This document shows positions 12,501-16,145 of a DNA stretch of 16,145 bases, piece by piece (position 1 is the stretch's first letter; each line of letters begins with the position of its first letter). Under the pieces are notes generated by a model that was not told where the DNA came from, ran no database searches, and saw only the letters and a program-made list of their open reading frames with translations. The stretch lies in contig BQKZ01006061.1 of the NCBI GenBank assembly GCA_036244855.1, positions 14,385-30,529 on the forward strand, in the 5' to 3' direction. The stretch comes from Temnopleurus reevesii. Taxonomy: Eukaryota > Echinodermata > Echinoidea > Temnopleuroida > Temnopleuridae. A program made the translations under genes and the position numbers.

Positions 12501-15448
12501 TTTTTTTTGCTTATTTCTTCTTCATATGCAGTGAACAGATTTGGCATGTTACGAGATGATAATGATCCTAACTGTACATACGAAGGTGATAACAACGTTC
12601 TCATGCAGCAGACCAGTAACTACCTACTTGCCATGGCACTAAGGCTACAGAAAGGTTAGTGAAACTACAAATAGTTCCCAACTGTCACACTAGCCACTCT
12701 CACCCAAGTGCTATTTGGGAAACAATGATAATTATCATAATAATTATGATACTTTGTAGTTTAATAATGATAGTGGTACTTGATTGAACAACCGTTATAT
12801 TTCTGGTTTAGCAATGCACGCCTCACAGTCGACAAGCTATGAATATGGTGACTGGGTAATATTAATATGAGCGCTTCAGTCAGTCACAATGGTTACTGGT
12901 AAAGCGTGATATAAGAACCCCATAATATAAACTTTTTGAAATCATTACTGATTATAGGCCTCAGATTCCAGGTTGCTTAAAATTTTTAGTGGAGTATAGT
13001 AGTTTCAGACAAAATAAAATAGTTTGGTTCAGTATAAATGTATATATGTCAAATTAGTGTCAATGTGTGAATGTTATTAAAAGAAGAATCTACCCCAAAA
13101 TGATAATTTCATAACAGAAGCAGAAAAAATTGGTGAGTAAAACAAACAAAAATTGAAGAAAATCGGACAAGTGATAAAAGAATTATGAAGTGTAAAATTA
13201 TTGAAAAAGTGGGCAAATCAATGAAAATTTCCAGAGTTGTTGCCAATTTGATGACATCATGGGTGCACAACTAACCAGAGTTTGCATTATAAATATGGTG
13301 CAAAATTCCTCATTTTTACAGAAAGTTACAAAGTTTGTATGAATGTAAACATACAAATAGTGGATCTACATATCTATCATAAAGATATCCTACCGTTAAA
13401 GTTTTGATGAAATCATATTTTTGGGGAAAAAAGTACCAGTTTATGACATTGATATGAATGTAATAAATGGTCAACTGTGCACCTATGATGTCGTCAGTTG
13501 TCAATTTGTCTAAATATATAAACATTCATAACTTTCTTAGTTGTCCAATTTTTCTCAGACTTTTTTGTTCTGTTCATCTGATTTTTATGCTTCTACTGAA
13601 GAAATATTATTTTAGGGTAGACTCTCCTTTTAAACTTCAGCAGAATCAATACTAATTCCTATATATTCATGTGCAGCTGTATCAATATTATATACATGTA
13701 TGTACATATTTCTATGTATTTTTTGTCCGCTGTGTACAAATTTCCAAATACATGTACAAGACCAATTTTAATCAAATCTGTTTTCTAATTTGATTCATAA
13801 AACATTCTTTTTCACTTCAGGCAAAAAGGTAACATCACCACTAGGTTCAATAAATTTCCTGAATTCAGCTGACATCATAGCTACGCAGAGGTTTACAGCT
13901 TCAACGTTTGAAGAGGTGACTGAACCAAAAGGTACTTCAGCCTATTTTTTTTGTTCTGTTCACAGTGGAAACTATATATAAAATTGTACATTTAGTTGTT
14001 GTTTGGGCTTATTCGTTATGAATGCGTTTAGGGTATGTCAAGTCTTTTCATTTGAATTTTTGGTTGGAGCAATTCCCTTCCATCCCAAATCGCCCAAATT
14101 TTCAGTTAAAATCATTTTTTCCACAATCAAGTAGCCCTTCTGAGCAATCTGAGGAAGACTGAATAATAATAATAATAGATGCAATTTATATAGCGCACGT
14201 ATCCACTCTGCTGAGTGCTCAAGGCGCTTTACATTATTATTACACTGGCTTTAGCCCAGCAGCCATTCACGGCGCACTTGGCATTTCAAAGAATAAATAT
14301 TCCTGCCAGGTACCCATTCACCTCACCTGGATTGAGTGCAGCACAATGTGGATGAATTTCTTGCTGAAGGAAATTGACGCCCTGGGTAGGATTCAAACCT
14401 ACGACCCTCTAGTTGAAAGGCGAGAGTCGCGACCACTACACCACGGCGCCTCCAAGGGGAAGGAAAGAATGATGAAGGGGAGAGTGCTAAGAGAAAGAGT
14501 TTGGTGGAAGATGAAATGAGGGGAGAAAAATGAATGGAATGAAAAAGGAGGCTAGGGGAGGAGCGAATAGGGGGTGTAGTCGTGAAGAGATATAGTACTT
14601 TAGAAAAAGAATGAGTATAAAGAAGATGATGTTGGCTGGGGAAAAGGAGAATTTGGATAAGAGGAGATGGAGGAAGATAGACGAAAAAGGAGGAGGTAGC
14701 TATTAAATCAATATAGAAGGAAGAAAGAGAGGTTCCAAATCTTCATTGTTCTCTACCAGAATTTACGATTCTGTTTAATATGCTAGCTATGATTCTTTCC
14801 CAGTTCTCCTTGATGCCTACCATTGGCTGGTGGTCCACCTCCTACATGTGAGTGGTAAGAAGTTCCAGGCACAACTCATGGATGGCAAGGACATGTTTAC
14901 AGCAAGGAATCAAACCCAGGTCTTCTTCTGTCGAACGTTATCCATTGCATTCATCGAGGTAAGCATCCTTTACTTCATTAGAATATTTGACTTGACATTC
15001 TTATTCAAAAGTTTTCTTTAGGCTAACAAGGTACTTGAGACCATCAAGAATACATTATTATAGCAGTAATCTTGTTATAGCAGGGAAAAAAAAGTTATAA
15101 AGAGCAAGTTCATGTATGTGCCCACCAATTATAGCTTCTTTAATAATTTCACATATAATTGCGAACTTTTTCCTATTCAATTCAACTGCTCCCCCTACTT
15201 GTCCTAGATGATACCACTTTTCTTGAAATTGTTTCCAATGAAAGAAAGTTGGAATAGAAGTAATTTTTCATGTTCCACACTCAGATATTTGCATTTGTTC
15301 TATCTTATCCAGTCGGTTGCTCTGGCGCAATTCATGGACTTCATTGAGTCCGGTAACTAGATCCCGGAGCAAACAGCTGTCCTGACTAAACTCTGTAGCC
15401 TGTATGGTCTTTGGAGTCTGGAGAAACATATGTCTACTCTCTATCAAG
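345..15448 (+). CDS. ACOX3: Peroxisomal acyl-CoA oxidase 3 (pristanoyl-CoA oxidase-like), 13 exons, 3' end outside window
   Basis: FAD-dependent oxidase of peroxisomal beta-oxidation. The family converts acyl-CoA (in ACOX3, 2-methyl-branched and long-chain forms) to trans-2-enoyl-CoA and passes electrons to O2, giving H2O2. Seen: spliced translation of about 611 codons from ATG 345 follows human ACOX3 as I recall it along its whole length, including N-terminal [12 protein letters not shown] (20-31), LTELSHGTN (162-170), [13 protein letters not shown] (240-252), [10 protein letters not shown] (254-263), RRQFGP (337-342), [11 protein letters not shown] (424-434) and CTYEGDNN (451-458). [10 protein letters not shown] is ACOX3-like rather than ACOX1-like. 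By family knowledge the Glu of YEGDN (E454) is the catalytic base, and the LTE.SHGTN and ACGGHGY segments line the flavin/acyl site. All 12 visible introns are GT-AG with matching phases. Oddities: an in-frame TAG in exon 13 (codon 582) and partial duplications of exons 4-9. Family length is about 700 residues, so roughly 90 and any PTS1 lie downstream. Confidence 0.93.
510..1089 (+). other. intron 1
   Basis: AT-rich intron with a GTAAAT donor and a T-run plus CCACAG acceptor. I see no repeat element, RNA gene or conserved block in it. Confidence 0.85.
1090..1314 (+). CDS. ACOX3: ACOX3 exon 2 (residues 56-130)
   Basis: Acceptor ttcccacag|TAC after a run of T; donor ATT|gtaagt. Exactly 75 codons, phase 0 at both ends. 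Encodes the N-terminal helical domain with [11 protein letters not shown] (62-72), matching the ACOX3 ENDPLF..SP stretch, and [10 protein letters not shown] (116-125), matching MYDSSLAAKY. Open reading continues upstream of the acceptor, but that part is intron because it is not family-like. Confidence 0.92.
1315..2018 (+). other. intron 2
   Basis: GTAAGT donor, AACAG acceptor. AT-rich filler with a short 'attaatcattaatca' repeat near 1535. Short ORFs on both strands have no family resemblance. Nothing else is seen. Confidence 0.83.
2019..2093 (+). CDS. ACOX3: ACOX3 exon 3 (residues 131-155)
   Basis: A short 25-codon exon, found by expecting the segment that follows LLHSL in ACOX3. Acceptor gaacag|ATG, donor GAG|gtaagt, phase 0. 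The product [17 protein letters not shown]... aligns with VFGSAVYSSGSERH, then QCQILE with the helix before the flavin-binding segment. Its acceptor lacks a strong pyrimidine tract. The size fits exactly between exons 2 and 4 with no residue left over. Confidence 0.88.
2690..3725 (+). repeat. diverged tandem units carrying copies of the exon 4 acceptor edge
   Basis: Related segments of about 100-120 bp recur up to exon 4. Each has a 'ccttccaaggctttcttaag' like block, then 'catatctccattttct' and a 'ttcacctttcaag|gcaatgg' like block that copies the true acceptor and first exon bases. Acceptor-edge copies start at 2904, 3281, 3491 and 3605, and the real one at 3726. The last three are 114 and 121 bases apart. 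Older copies are more diverged. A MITE interrupts one unit at 3023. The rest of intron 3 (2094-2690) shows nothing notable. Confidence 0.75.
3023..3197. mobile_element. palindromic MITE with TAA target duplication (PIF/Harbinger-like)
   Basis: The two ends are inverted repeats of about 50 bp that match at nearly every base (AGGCCTGGGCACACCAAACA at the left; its complement at the right, ending GGGCCT). TAA flanks it on both sides (3020-3022, 3198-3200), which fits the TWA target preference of PIF/Harbinger elements. No transposase is present. Removing one TAA and the element restores a block matching the neighbouring tandem units, which supports insertion. Confidence 0.85.
3726..3815 (+). CDS. 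ACOX3: ACOX3 exon 4 (residues 156-185), TELSHGTN flavin segment
   Basis: Acceptor acctttcaag|GCA, donor AAG|gtaaga, 30 codons, phase 0. Encodes [20 protein letters not shown] and an ATIYDPSTK-like end, matching [28 protein letters not shown]. By family knowledge the TE.SHGTN stretch (163-170) starts the beta-domain and contacts FAD. The acceptor edge is repeated several times upstream and the 3' two-thirds of the exon is repeated downstream (4076, 4392). Only this copy has both edges and an open frame. Confidence 0.92.
3816..4960 (+). repeat. tandem units of about 315 bp with degenerate exon 4 copies
   Basis: After exon 4 the sequence repeats the exon's 3' part plus intron. Pseudoexon copies end at donors at 4143 (GTAAGG) and 4453 (GTAAAG), 327 and 310 bases after the previous donor (3816 for the real exon). 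Each pseudoexon is preceded by a CACAG that could pass for an acceptor. The copies carry stops (for example TGA right after the CAC of copy 2). A third, very decayed intron unit runs to about 4960 and has only ACAGTG-like remnants of the exon (4785, 4937). Confidence 0.82.
3854..4061. mobile_element. inverted-repeat element inside the exon 4 duplication unit
   Basis: The left arm 'aaagaaactgggcaaagtaa' is matched in reverse by 'tttattttgtccagtttcta' at 4041-4060. The arms extend through 'acaacccccattcaagcc' and 'gggcttgagtgggtagtcgt'. The middle does not pair, and no protein is encoded. Copies recur near 4174-4378 and 4484-4770, with a single arm near 4900, because the element was carried along when the exon 4 region duplicated. 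No target duplication can be assigned. Confidence 0.7.
4961..5516 (+). other. intron 4, plain stretch
   Basis: AT-rich sequence with no recognisable element. The small direct repeat 'tgataaggggctcaa' / 'tgataaggcactcaa' at 4959 and 4989 belongs to the edge of the preceding units. Confidence 0.75.
5517..5687. mobile_element. palindromic MITE, family shared with 11637-11813
   Basis: The left end 'gggcggtgtttcaccaagat' pairs with the right end 'atcttggtgaaacaccaccc'. Pairing continues through 'aagaaagactt' and the inner 'actggt'/'accagt' arms, with central 'attacgcgca'. A second copy at 11637-11813 shares the order of blocks, including 'gataagaaagactttacgca' and 'gcgtaatggttcaca'. No clear target duplication and no coding capacity. 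Confidence 0.82.
5688..6091 (+). other. intron 4, stretch before exon 5
   Basis: AT-rich with short T and A runs. No repeat family or conserved block is seen apart from the exon 5 pyrimidine tract and acceptor. Confidence 0.75.
6092..6324 (+). CDS. ACOX3: ACOX3 exon 5 (residues 186-262 plus two bases), beta-domain
   Basis: Acceptor tgccttcag|GAG after a pyrimidine-rich stretch. The donor is taken as GG|gtgggt because only this keeps the frame into exon 6 (GG+A gives Gly263). 77 codons, ends in phase 2. Encodes [16 protein letters not shown] (187-202), [13 protein letters not shown] (205-217) and [13 protein letters not shown]...KLGQNGLDN. This is the middle beta-barrel domain, which in the family binds acyl-CoA and the flavin. 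GC content is visibly higher than in the flanking introns. Four partial copies of its 3' end follow. Confidence 0.94.
6391..6606 (+). pseudogene. two partial copies of exon 5 3' end with intron 5 start
   Basis: Copy a (from 6391) and copy b (from about 6509) repeat the last 60 or so bases of exon 5, its donor region and about 60 bases of intron ('gttggttacctgact'). Copy a reads [17 protein letters not shown] and then meets a stop in the donor. Copy b reads [18 protein letters not shown]. Both start straight after a T(n)G(n) tract. Joined to exon 5 through their AG, both shift frame and soon stop. Confidence 0.85.
6650..6769 (+). pseudogene. open, phase-symmetric partial copy of exon 5 (possible cassette exon)
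   Basis: 120 bases that repeat exon 5 from Cys224 to the GG before the donor. 36 of 39 codons give the same residue as exon 5; the differences lie in GLTLFMVPV against GLNSFVVPV. It keeps the same GG|gtgggt donor. A 30-base pyrimidine stretch (6607-6636), eleven G and an AG (6648-6649) precede it. Spliced after exon 5 it would enter and leave in phase 2, adding 40 residues in frame. It may be unused: the G run and loss of the real exon edge argue against it, and the insert would repeat part of the beta-domain. Confidence 0.8.
6770..6855 (+). repeat. intron copy and a fourth short exon 5 fragment
   Basis: After the open copy the intron start is repeated ('gtgggtatatttgatatttt', 'ctacctgaattgg'), followed by a G-rich stretch and 'ggtgtcctggtcggtgtcct', a stub of the same exon (VLVGVL). 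The duplication series ends here. Confidence 0.75.
6856..7918 (+). other. intron 5, remainder
   Basis: No gene. 6950-7165 has the look of an old decayed interspersed repeat with moderate GC ('tagcctgcgcttgaacactt'), but I cannot name it. A strong hairpin lies at 7635-7672. The fragment 'atttcatattttgtgttgattacct' near 7162 again resembles the start of intron 5, a further trace of the duplications. ORFs on the minus strand at 7530-7929 show no family resemblance. Confidence 0.6.
7635..7672. repeat. short perfect hairpin
   Basis: ATAATTCATCAGC and its exact complement GCTGATGAATTAT are separated by 12 bases, which themselves partly pair (GAC / GTT). It is intronic, 250 bases before exon 6. It could be the centre of an old foldback element. 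Confidence 0.7.
7919..8015 (+). CDS. ACOX3: ACOX3 exon 6 (residues 263-295)
   Basis: Acceptor gctcctccag|A, donor GAG|gtatgt. The first base completes Gly263, then 32 codons, ending in phase 0. [20 protein letters not shown] (264-283) matches the ACOX3 [20 protein letters not shown] stretch that links the beta-domain to the C-terminal helical domain. A degraded second copy sits 246 bases further on (8261-8350). Confidence 0.93.
8261..8350 (+). pseudogene. partial copy of exon 6 with donor
   Basis: 30 codons stay open and follow exon 6 in order: [20 protein letters not shown], then [10 protein letters not shown], with a GAG|gtatgc donor. The acceptor is gone: the bases before GCA are ttga where exon 6 has ttgta, with no pyrimidine tract or CAG. 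The only AG there would splice out of frame. It is probably a dead duplicate, although the reading frame is intact over the copied part. Confidence 0.85.
8351..9040 (+). other. intron 6, plain stretch
   Basis: AT-rich. A short repeated motif 'catacttatcatttaga' / 'catacttatctttt' occurs near 8433-8462 and 'atacaaaat' repeats near 8500-8530. No element or conserved block is recognised. The small ORF from 8878 is low-complexity and not protein-like. Confidence 0.7.
9041..9264. mobile_element. 224-bp element with perfect 15-bp terminal inverted repeats next to exon 7
   Basis: ATAGGCGGGTTTACT at 9041-9055 is exactly complementary to AGTAAACCCGCCTAT at 9250-9264. TCA flanks both ends (9038-9040, 9265-9267), which fits a 3-bp target duplication. 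The interior has no coding capacity and is not palindromic overall. The right end is 27 bases before exon 7, so the element supplies the sequence where the branch point should lie. The superfamily is not identified. Confidence 0.68.
9292..9471 (+). CDS. ACOX3: ACOX3 exon 7 (residues 296-355)
   Basis: Acceptor cgcaacaacag|GAT, which has a poor pyrimidine tract; donor CAG|gtatta. Exactly 60 codons, phase 0. Encodes [18 protein letters not shown] (299-316), then [20 protein letters not shown] (333-352). In the family the RRQFGP turn lies at the dimer/FAD interface. The acceptor region is bounded on its left by the terminal repeat of a 224-bp inverted-repeat element. Confidence 0.94.
9561..9690 (+). 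pseudogene. partial, broken copy of exon 7 3' end with donor
   Basis: 'tcattgctatcagatactct' to 'ctggagtatcaaatacag|gtatta' repeats the last 85 or so bases of exon 7 and about 35 bases of intron ('aggctttacttaacc'). The RRQFGP region is damaged, with TAA and frame changes. [10 protein letters not shown] can still be read just before the donor. A dead duplicate. Confidence 0.82.
9691..10137 (+). other. intron 7, remainder
   Basis: A G12 run at 9845-9856 and AT-rich sequence leading into the strong 'ttttattttcag' acceptor of exon 8. No other element is seen. Confidence 0.75.
10138..10260 (+). CDS. ACOX3: ACOX3 exon 8 (residues 356-396)
   Basis: Acceptor tttattttcag|CAA, donor GCA|gtaagt, 41 codons, phase 0. 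[10 protein letters not shown] (356-365) matches [26 protein letters not shown] aligns with VELQRGLASGDRSA. This is the only one of seven copies that contains the QWRLIPY segment and a real acceptor, so it is taken as the functional exon. Confidence 0.93.
10261..11359 (+). repeat. tandem array of exon 8 3' part plus donor plus intron, about 170-bp period
   Basis: Six further copies of exon 8 from GCTGC onward, with donor and intron start ('acacatacactactgattc'), end at 10431, 10601, 10771, 10930, 11103 and 11270; the spacings from 10260 are 171, 170, 170, 159, 173 and 167. A seventh start (11348) is cut short by a MITE. All lack QWRLIPY and the real acceptor. Copies at 10509, 11008 and 11181 are open and read [15 protein letters not shown] or close; those at 10335 and 10679 have one stop, and 10846 is badly decayed. 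Five of six keep GTAAGT; the last has GTAAAT. Copies 3 and 4 are almost identical, so some events are recent. Confidence 0.92.
11353..11490. mobile_element. possible degraded inverted-repeat element
   Basis: 'gtgtttcaccaagactg' at its left and 'tctggtgagacatcaccc' at its right pair imperfectly, in the style of the GTGTTTCACC family found at 5517. It interrupts the last exon 8 copy and directly abuts the next element. Confidence 0.45.
11487..11642. mobile_element. palindromic MITE sharing its right end with the next MITE
   Basis: 'cccagggttgtgttt' at 11487 pairs with 'aaacacaacccaggg' ending at 11642, with more distal pairing ('gataaagatgttcatagag' side against 'ctctacgatcagctttatg'). The last bases, CCCAGGG, are also the first of the MITE at 11637, so the two sit head to tail. 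No coding capacity. Confidence 0.7.
11637..11813. mobile_element. palindromic MITE, second copy of the 5517-5687 family
   Basis: The outer ends 'cccagggaagtgtttcac' and 'tgaaacacaacccagg' pair. Inner arms 'acgttcgactggtac' and 'taccagtcgaacgta' pair perfectly. It shares 'gataagaaagactttacgca' and 'gcgtaatggttcaca' with the 5517 copy. It ends about 50 bases before exon 9. Confidence 0.85.
11864..11984 (+). CDS. ACOX3: ACOX3 exon 9 (residues 397-436 plus one base), ACGGHGY motif
   Basis: Acceptor atgcctcatgtag|CTG after a T-rich tract; donor TGG G|gtaagt. 40 codons, ending in phase 1. Encodes [20 protein letters not shown] (397-416) and [16 protein letters not shown] (421-436), matching [20 protein letters not shown] and [14 protein letters not shown]. 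The CGGHGY segment contacts the flavin in acyl-CoA oxidases. Two defective copies follow at 12104 and 12308. Confidence 0.94.
12017..12190 (+). pseudogene. defective exon 9 copy with internal deletion
   Basis: A T/G tract (12011-12042) and a scrap of intron 9 start ('ggggtaagttaaactg') lead into 'catgcctcaatgtagctggt', which copies the exon 9 acceptor but then jumps straight to 'tagctagg'. In exon 9 the word TGTAGCTGG occurs both at the acceptor and about 50 bases inside, so the copy fits a deletion between these repeats. It then reads [15 protein letters not shown], lacks one base before the donor GTAAGT, and so is out of phase. Confidence 0.83.
12308..12390 (+). pseudogene. second defective exon 9 copy, donor lost
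   Basis: Reads [20 protein letters not shown] and then CGG, but the HGYL end and donor are replaced by unrelated sequence. Preceded by 'tttgtttttag', an AG that would not give the right phase after exon 8. A dead fragment of the same tandem series. Confidence 0.83.
12532..12654 (+). CDS. ACOX3: ACOX3 exon 10 (residues 437-477), catalytic glutamate YEGDN
   Basis: Acceptor ttcatatgcag|TG after a T run; donor AAA G|gttagt. The first two bases complete Val437 (G+TG) and the last base starts Gly478. [20 protein letters not shown] (438-457) is nearly identical to human ACOX3. By homology with ACOX1, Glu454 (codon 12582-12584) is the general base that removes the alpha-proton. QQTSNYLL (462-469) follows. 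No duplicate of this exon is seen. Confidence 0.95.
12655..13076 (+). other. intron 10, first part
   Basis: AT-rich. A self-complementary 'gataattatcataataattatgat' run at 12726-12751. No recognisable gene or element otherwise. Confidence 0.7.
13081..13629. mobile_element. 549-bp foldback element flanked by TTAA
   Basis: The left end AAGAAGAATCTACCCCAAAA pairs with the right end TATTTTAGGGTAGACTCTCC. Pairing continues with gaps for over 180 bases: 'gaagcagaaaaaat' with 'atttttatgcttc', 'aaatcggacaa' with 'ttgtccaattt', and 'gatgacatcatgggtgcaca' with 'tgtgcacctatgatgtcgtc'. TTAA stands at both ends (13077-13080, 13630-13633), as in piggyBac-type target duplications, though the ends do not begin with the usual CCC. 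No transposase is encoded; the ORFs inside are palindrome shadows. Confidence 0.8.
13821..13931 (+). CDS. ACOX3: ACOX3 exon 11 (residues 478-514)
   Basis: Acceptor tttttcacttcag|GC, donor AAA G|gtactt. Phase 1 in and out. [11 protein letters not shown] (483-493) aligns with the human SPLKSVDFLDA segment at the start of the second C-terminal helical region. The middle of the exon is only weakly conserved. It follows closely on a T-rich stretch and lies about 190 bases after a large foldback element. Confidence 0.88.
13932..14162 (+). other. intron 11, first part
   Basis: Unremarkable AT-rich intron between the GTACTT donor and the SINE. Confidence 0.7.
14163..14454 (-). mobile_element. tRNA-derived SINE
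   Basis: Read on the minus strand it starts GGAGGCGCCGTGGTGTAGTG, an A-box-like start, and has the B box GGTTTGAATCC about 55 bases on; together these form a decayed tRNA-like head (about 14377-14454). The body ends with AAAGCGCCTTGAGCAC and GCGCTATATAAATTGCATC, a tail shared with L2-like LINEs, followed by a TTA repeat (plus-strand ATAATA at 14163-14177). No clean target duplication was made out. It fits a SINE of a marine invertebrate. Confidence 0.85.
14455..14735 (+). repeat. purine-rich tract
   Basis: About 280 bases that are overwhelmingly A and G on the plus strand ('gaaggggagagtgctaagag', 'gatggaggaagatagacg'), abutting the SINE and ending 70 bases before exon 12. No exact repeat unit. 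Such tracts can form triplex DNA or act as purine splicing enhancers, but that is inference. Confidence 0.75.
14804..14958 (+). CDS. ACOX3: ACOX3 exon 12 (residues 515-566)
   Basis: Acceptor attctttcccag|TT, donor GAG|gtaagc. TT completes Val515, then 51 codons, ending in phase 0. [12 protein letters not shown] (517-528) matches the LAAYKWLVCYLL helix, [20 protein letters not shown] (545-564) matches the EARNKCQVSHGRPLALAF stretch, and IE follows. The exon sits just after a roughly 280-bp purine-rich tract. Confidence 0.91.
14959..15312 (+). other. intron 12
   Basis: AT-rich intron with a short direct repeat 'ttatagcag' (15058, 15074). No gene or mobile element is recognised. Confidence 0.75.
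15313..15448 (+). CDS. ACOX3: ACOX3 exon 13 with in-frame TAG (codon 582)
   Basis: Acceptor tatcttatccag|TCG, donor CAA G|gtaaaa. Read in the phase left by exon 12 it gives [15 protein letters not shown], a TAG stop (15358-15360), then [20 protein letters not shown] and EKHMSTLYQ. The part after the stop is clearly family sequence (human RAVLGRLSALYALWSLSRH), and both sides lie in one frame. The stop falls where the human protein has a loop, HQPSVPPS. It could be a nonsense allele, a sequencing error or a sign of decay. Two further AG sites (15359-15360, 15368-15369) could act as in-frame acceptors that skip the stop. Confidence 0.82.
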
Positions 15449-15654
15449 GTAAAACTTTCTATTTTCAATGTGATTTATTATTCATTCGTGTGATTTATTT
15501 TTGACTCAATAGGCTACTGTATTATTCCCCTCAGGGAGAGGAATTTGATCAATTGATAATTGTTTTAAATTTGTTAAAATGTCTTCCACTGATCGATTGC
15601 TAAATATGAAAGAGCTGACTTCTGAAGCATAAATTTATAAAATATACATTTTTA

Positions 15655-15840
15655 TGCCTCCGCCACCGTAAGGTGGTGCCGGAGGCATTATGTTTTCGGG
15701 TTGTCCGTGCGTCCGTGCGTCCGTCCGTCTGTCCGTGTGTCCGTCCGTGCGTCCGTGCGTCCGTCCGGACCTTGTTACCGCGATAATTTCAGAAACGCTG
15801 GACGGATTTTGACTAAACTTGGATCAAGTATGTATAACCA
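15655..15840 (+). mobile_element. interspersed repeat: GGAGGCA hairpin plus CCGT-rich array
   Basis: TGCCTCCGCCACC and GGTGGTGCCGGAGGCA form a hairpin (15655-15687). A CCGTGCGTCCGT / CCGTCCGT array (15705-15766) and a unit 'cttgttaccgcgataatttc' through 'acggattttgactaaact' follow. A related unit reappears at 16098-16145 ('gcttgttaccgcaataagtt', 'cagattttgacgaaa'). This hairpin-plus-CCGT design is common in marine invertebrate genomes to my knowledge; I cannot give a family name. Confidence 0.75.
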
Positions 15841-15841
15841 T

Positions 15842-15883
15842 GTTTATTTATTTATTTATTATTTATTTATTTATTTATTTGAA
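15842..15883 (+). repeat. TTTA microsatellite
   Basis: About ten units of TTTA with one shortened unit. It appears to begin an insertion (to about 16040) that separates the two related units of the surrounding repeat. Confidence 0.9.
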
Positions 15884-16041
15884 CATATTTACAGAGGATA
15901 AAAACATGATCAGCGTACAACTGTTTTACATCATGGTCCTCCTGGGACACAACACATAATATATACACAGTAACAAAACAGCAACATAAGAAGACTTTTG
16001 ACGATTTTGTGAGGATGAACTGATTAGATTTTGGGTTCAGT

Positions 16042-16061
16042 GGGTTAAAGGTCAAAGGTCA
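16042..16061 (+). promoter_or_regulatory. nuclear receptor half-site array (DR1)
   Basis: GGGTTA, AGGTCA and AGGTCA follow one another with one A between each; 16049-16061 is a perfect DR1 (AGGTCAAAGGTCA), and TGACC follows at 16064 on the other strand. By established knowledge DR1 is bound by PPAR-RXR and HNF4, and vertebrate acyl-CoA oxidase genes respond through DR1 sites. Here it lies in an intron inside a repeat, so chance or repeat origin is quite possible. Confidence 0.45.
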
Positions 16062-16145
16062 CATGACCAAAAAACTTGTAAAAAATCACCAAAAATAGCT
16101 TGTTACCGCAATAAGTTCAGAACTCCTGTACAGATTTTGACGAAA

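Noticed and set aside
13316..13655. ORFs in the 13.3-13.6 kb region on both strands
   Set aside because: They arise from the two arms of the foldback element and mirror one another.
14377..14454. Functional tRNA gene on the minus strand
   Set aside because: A- and B-box-like words are present, but the cloverleaf is degenerate and continues into a SINE body with an L2-like tail and a simple-repeat end.
15358..15360. Programmed recoding such as selenocysteine
   Set aside because: The codon is TAG, not TGA, the aligned family position is not a catalytic residue, and no recoding structure can be shown from this window.
15701..15901. Arg/Ser/Val-rich ORF in the CCGT array
   Set aside because: Pure translation of a simple repeat.

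Overview
The window is eukaryotic genomic DNA from an animal. It carries one gene on the + strand in 13 visible exons: a peroxisomal acyl-CoA oxidase of the ACOX3 (pristanoyl-CoA / branched-chain) type. The start codon (345) and exons for about 611 codons are present. The C-terminal exons, including any PTS1 peroxisome signal, lie beyond the right edge. The interspersed repeats suggest a marine deuterostome, most likely a sea-urchin-like echinoderm: a tRNA-derived SINE with a 'gcgctatataaat' type tail, a 'tgcctccgcc...ggaggca' hairpin followed by a CCGT-rich array, and several palindromic MITEs. The species call is an inference.

Layout. 1-344: poly-C tract, a weak TATA-like motif and the 5' leader with an overlapping upstream ORF. 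Exons: 345-509, 1090-1314, 2019-2093, 3726-3815, 6092-6324, 7919-8015, 9292-9471, 10138-10260, 11864-11984, 12532-12654, 13821-13931, 14804-14958, 15313-15448. All junctions are GT-AG and the reading phases match. Introns hold at least eight inverted-repeat or SINE elements: a TAA-flanked Harbinger-like MITE (3023-3197), a hairpin repeat within exon-4 duplication units (3854-4061), a related MITE pair (5517-5687, 11637-11813) with a third abutting (11487-11642), a 224-bp element beside exon 7 (9041-9264), a TTAA-flanked 549-bp foldback (13081-13629) and a SINE (14163-14454).

The most unusual structure is that all six consecutive exons 4 to 9 are accompanied by partial, tandem copies of themselves. 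The copies keep the 3' part of the exon, its splice donor and the start of the following intron, but lack the true 5' exon edge. Exon 8 has six such copies with a period of about 170 bp, nearly all with a perfect GTAAGT donor. Exon 4 also has copies of its acceptor edge upstream. One exon-5 copy (6650-6769) is fully open, phase-symmetric and preceded by a pyrimidine tract and AG, so it could be spliced in as a 40-residue in-frame insert.

Two further points. Exon 13 has an in-frame TAG (15358-15360) inside otherwise conserved sequence, so this allele may be truncated or misassembled, or may use a downstream acceptor. A repeat-borne nuclear-receptor DR1 array (16042-16061) lies in the last intron of this peroxisomal gene.
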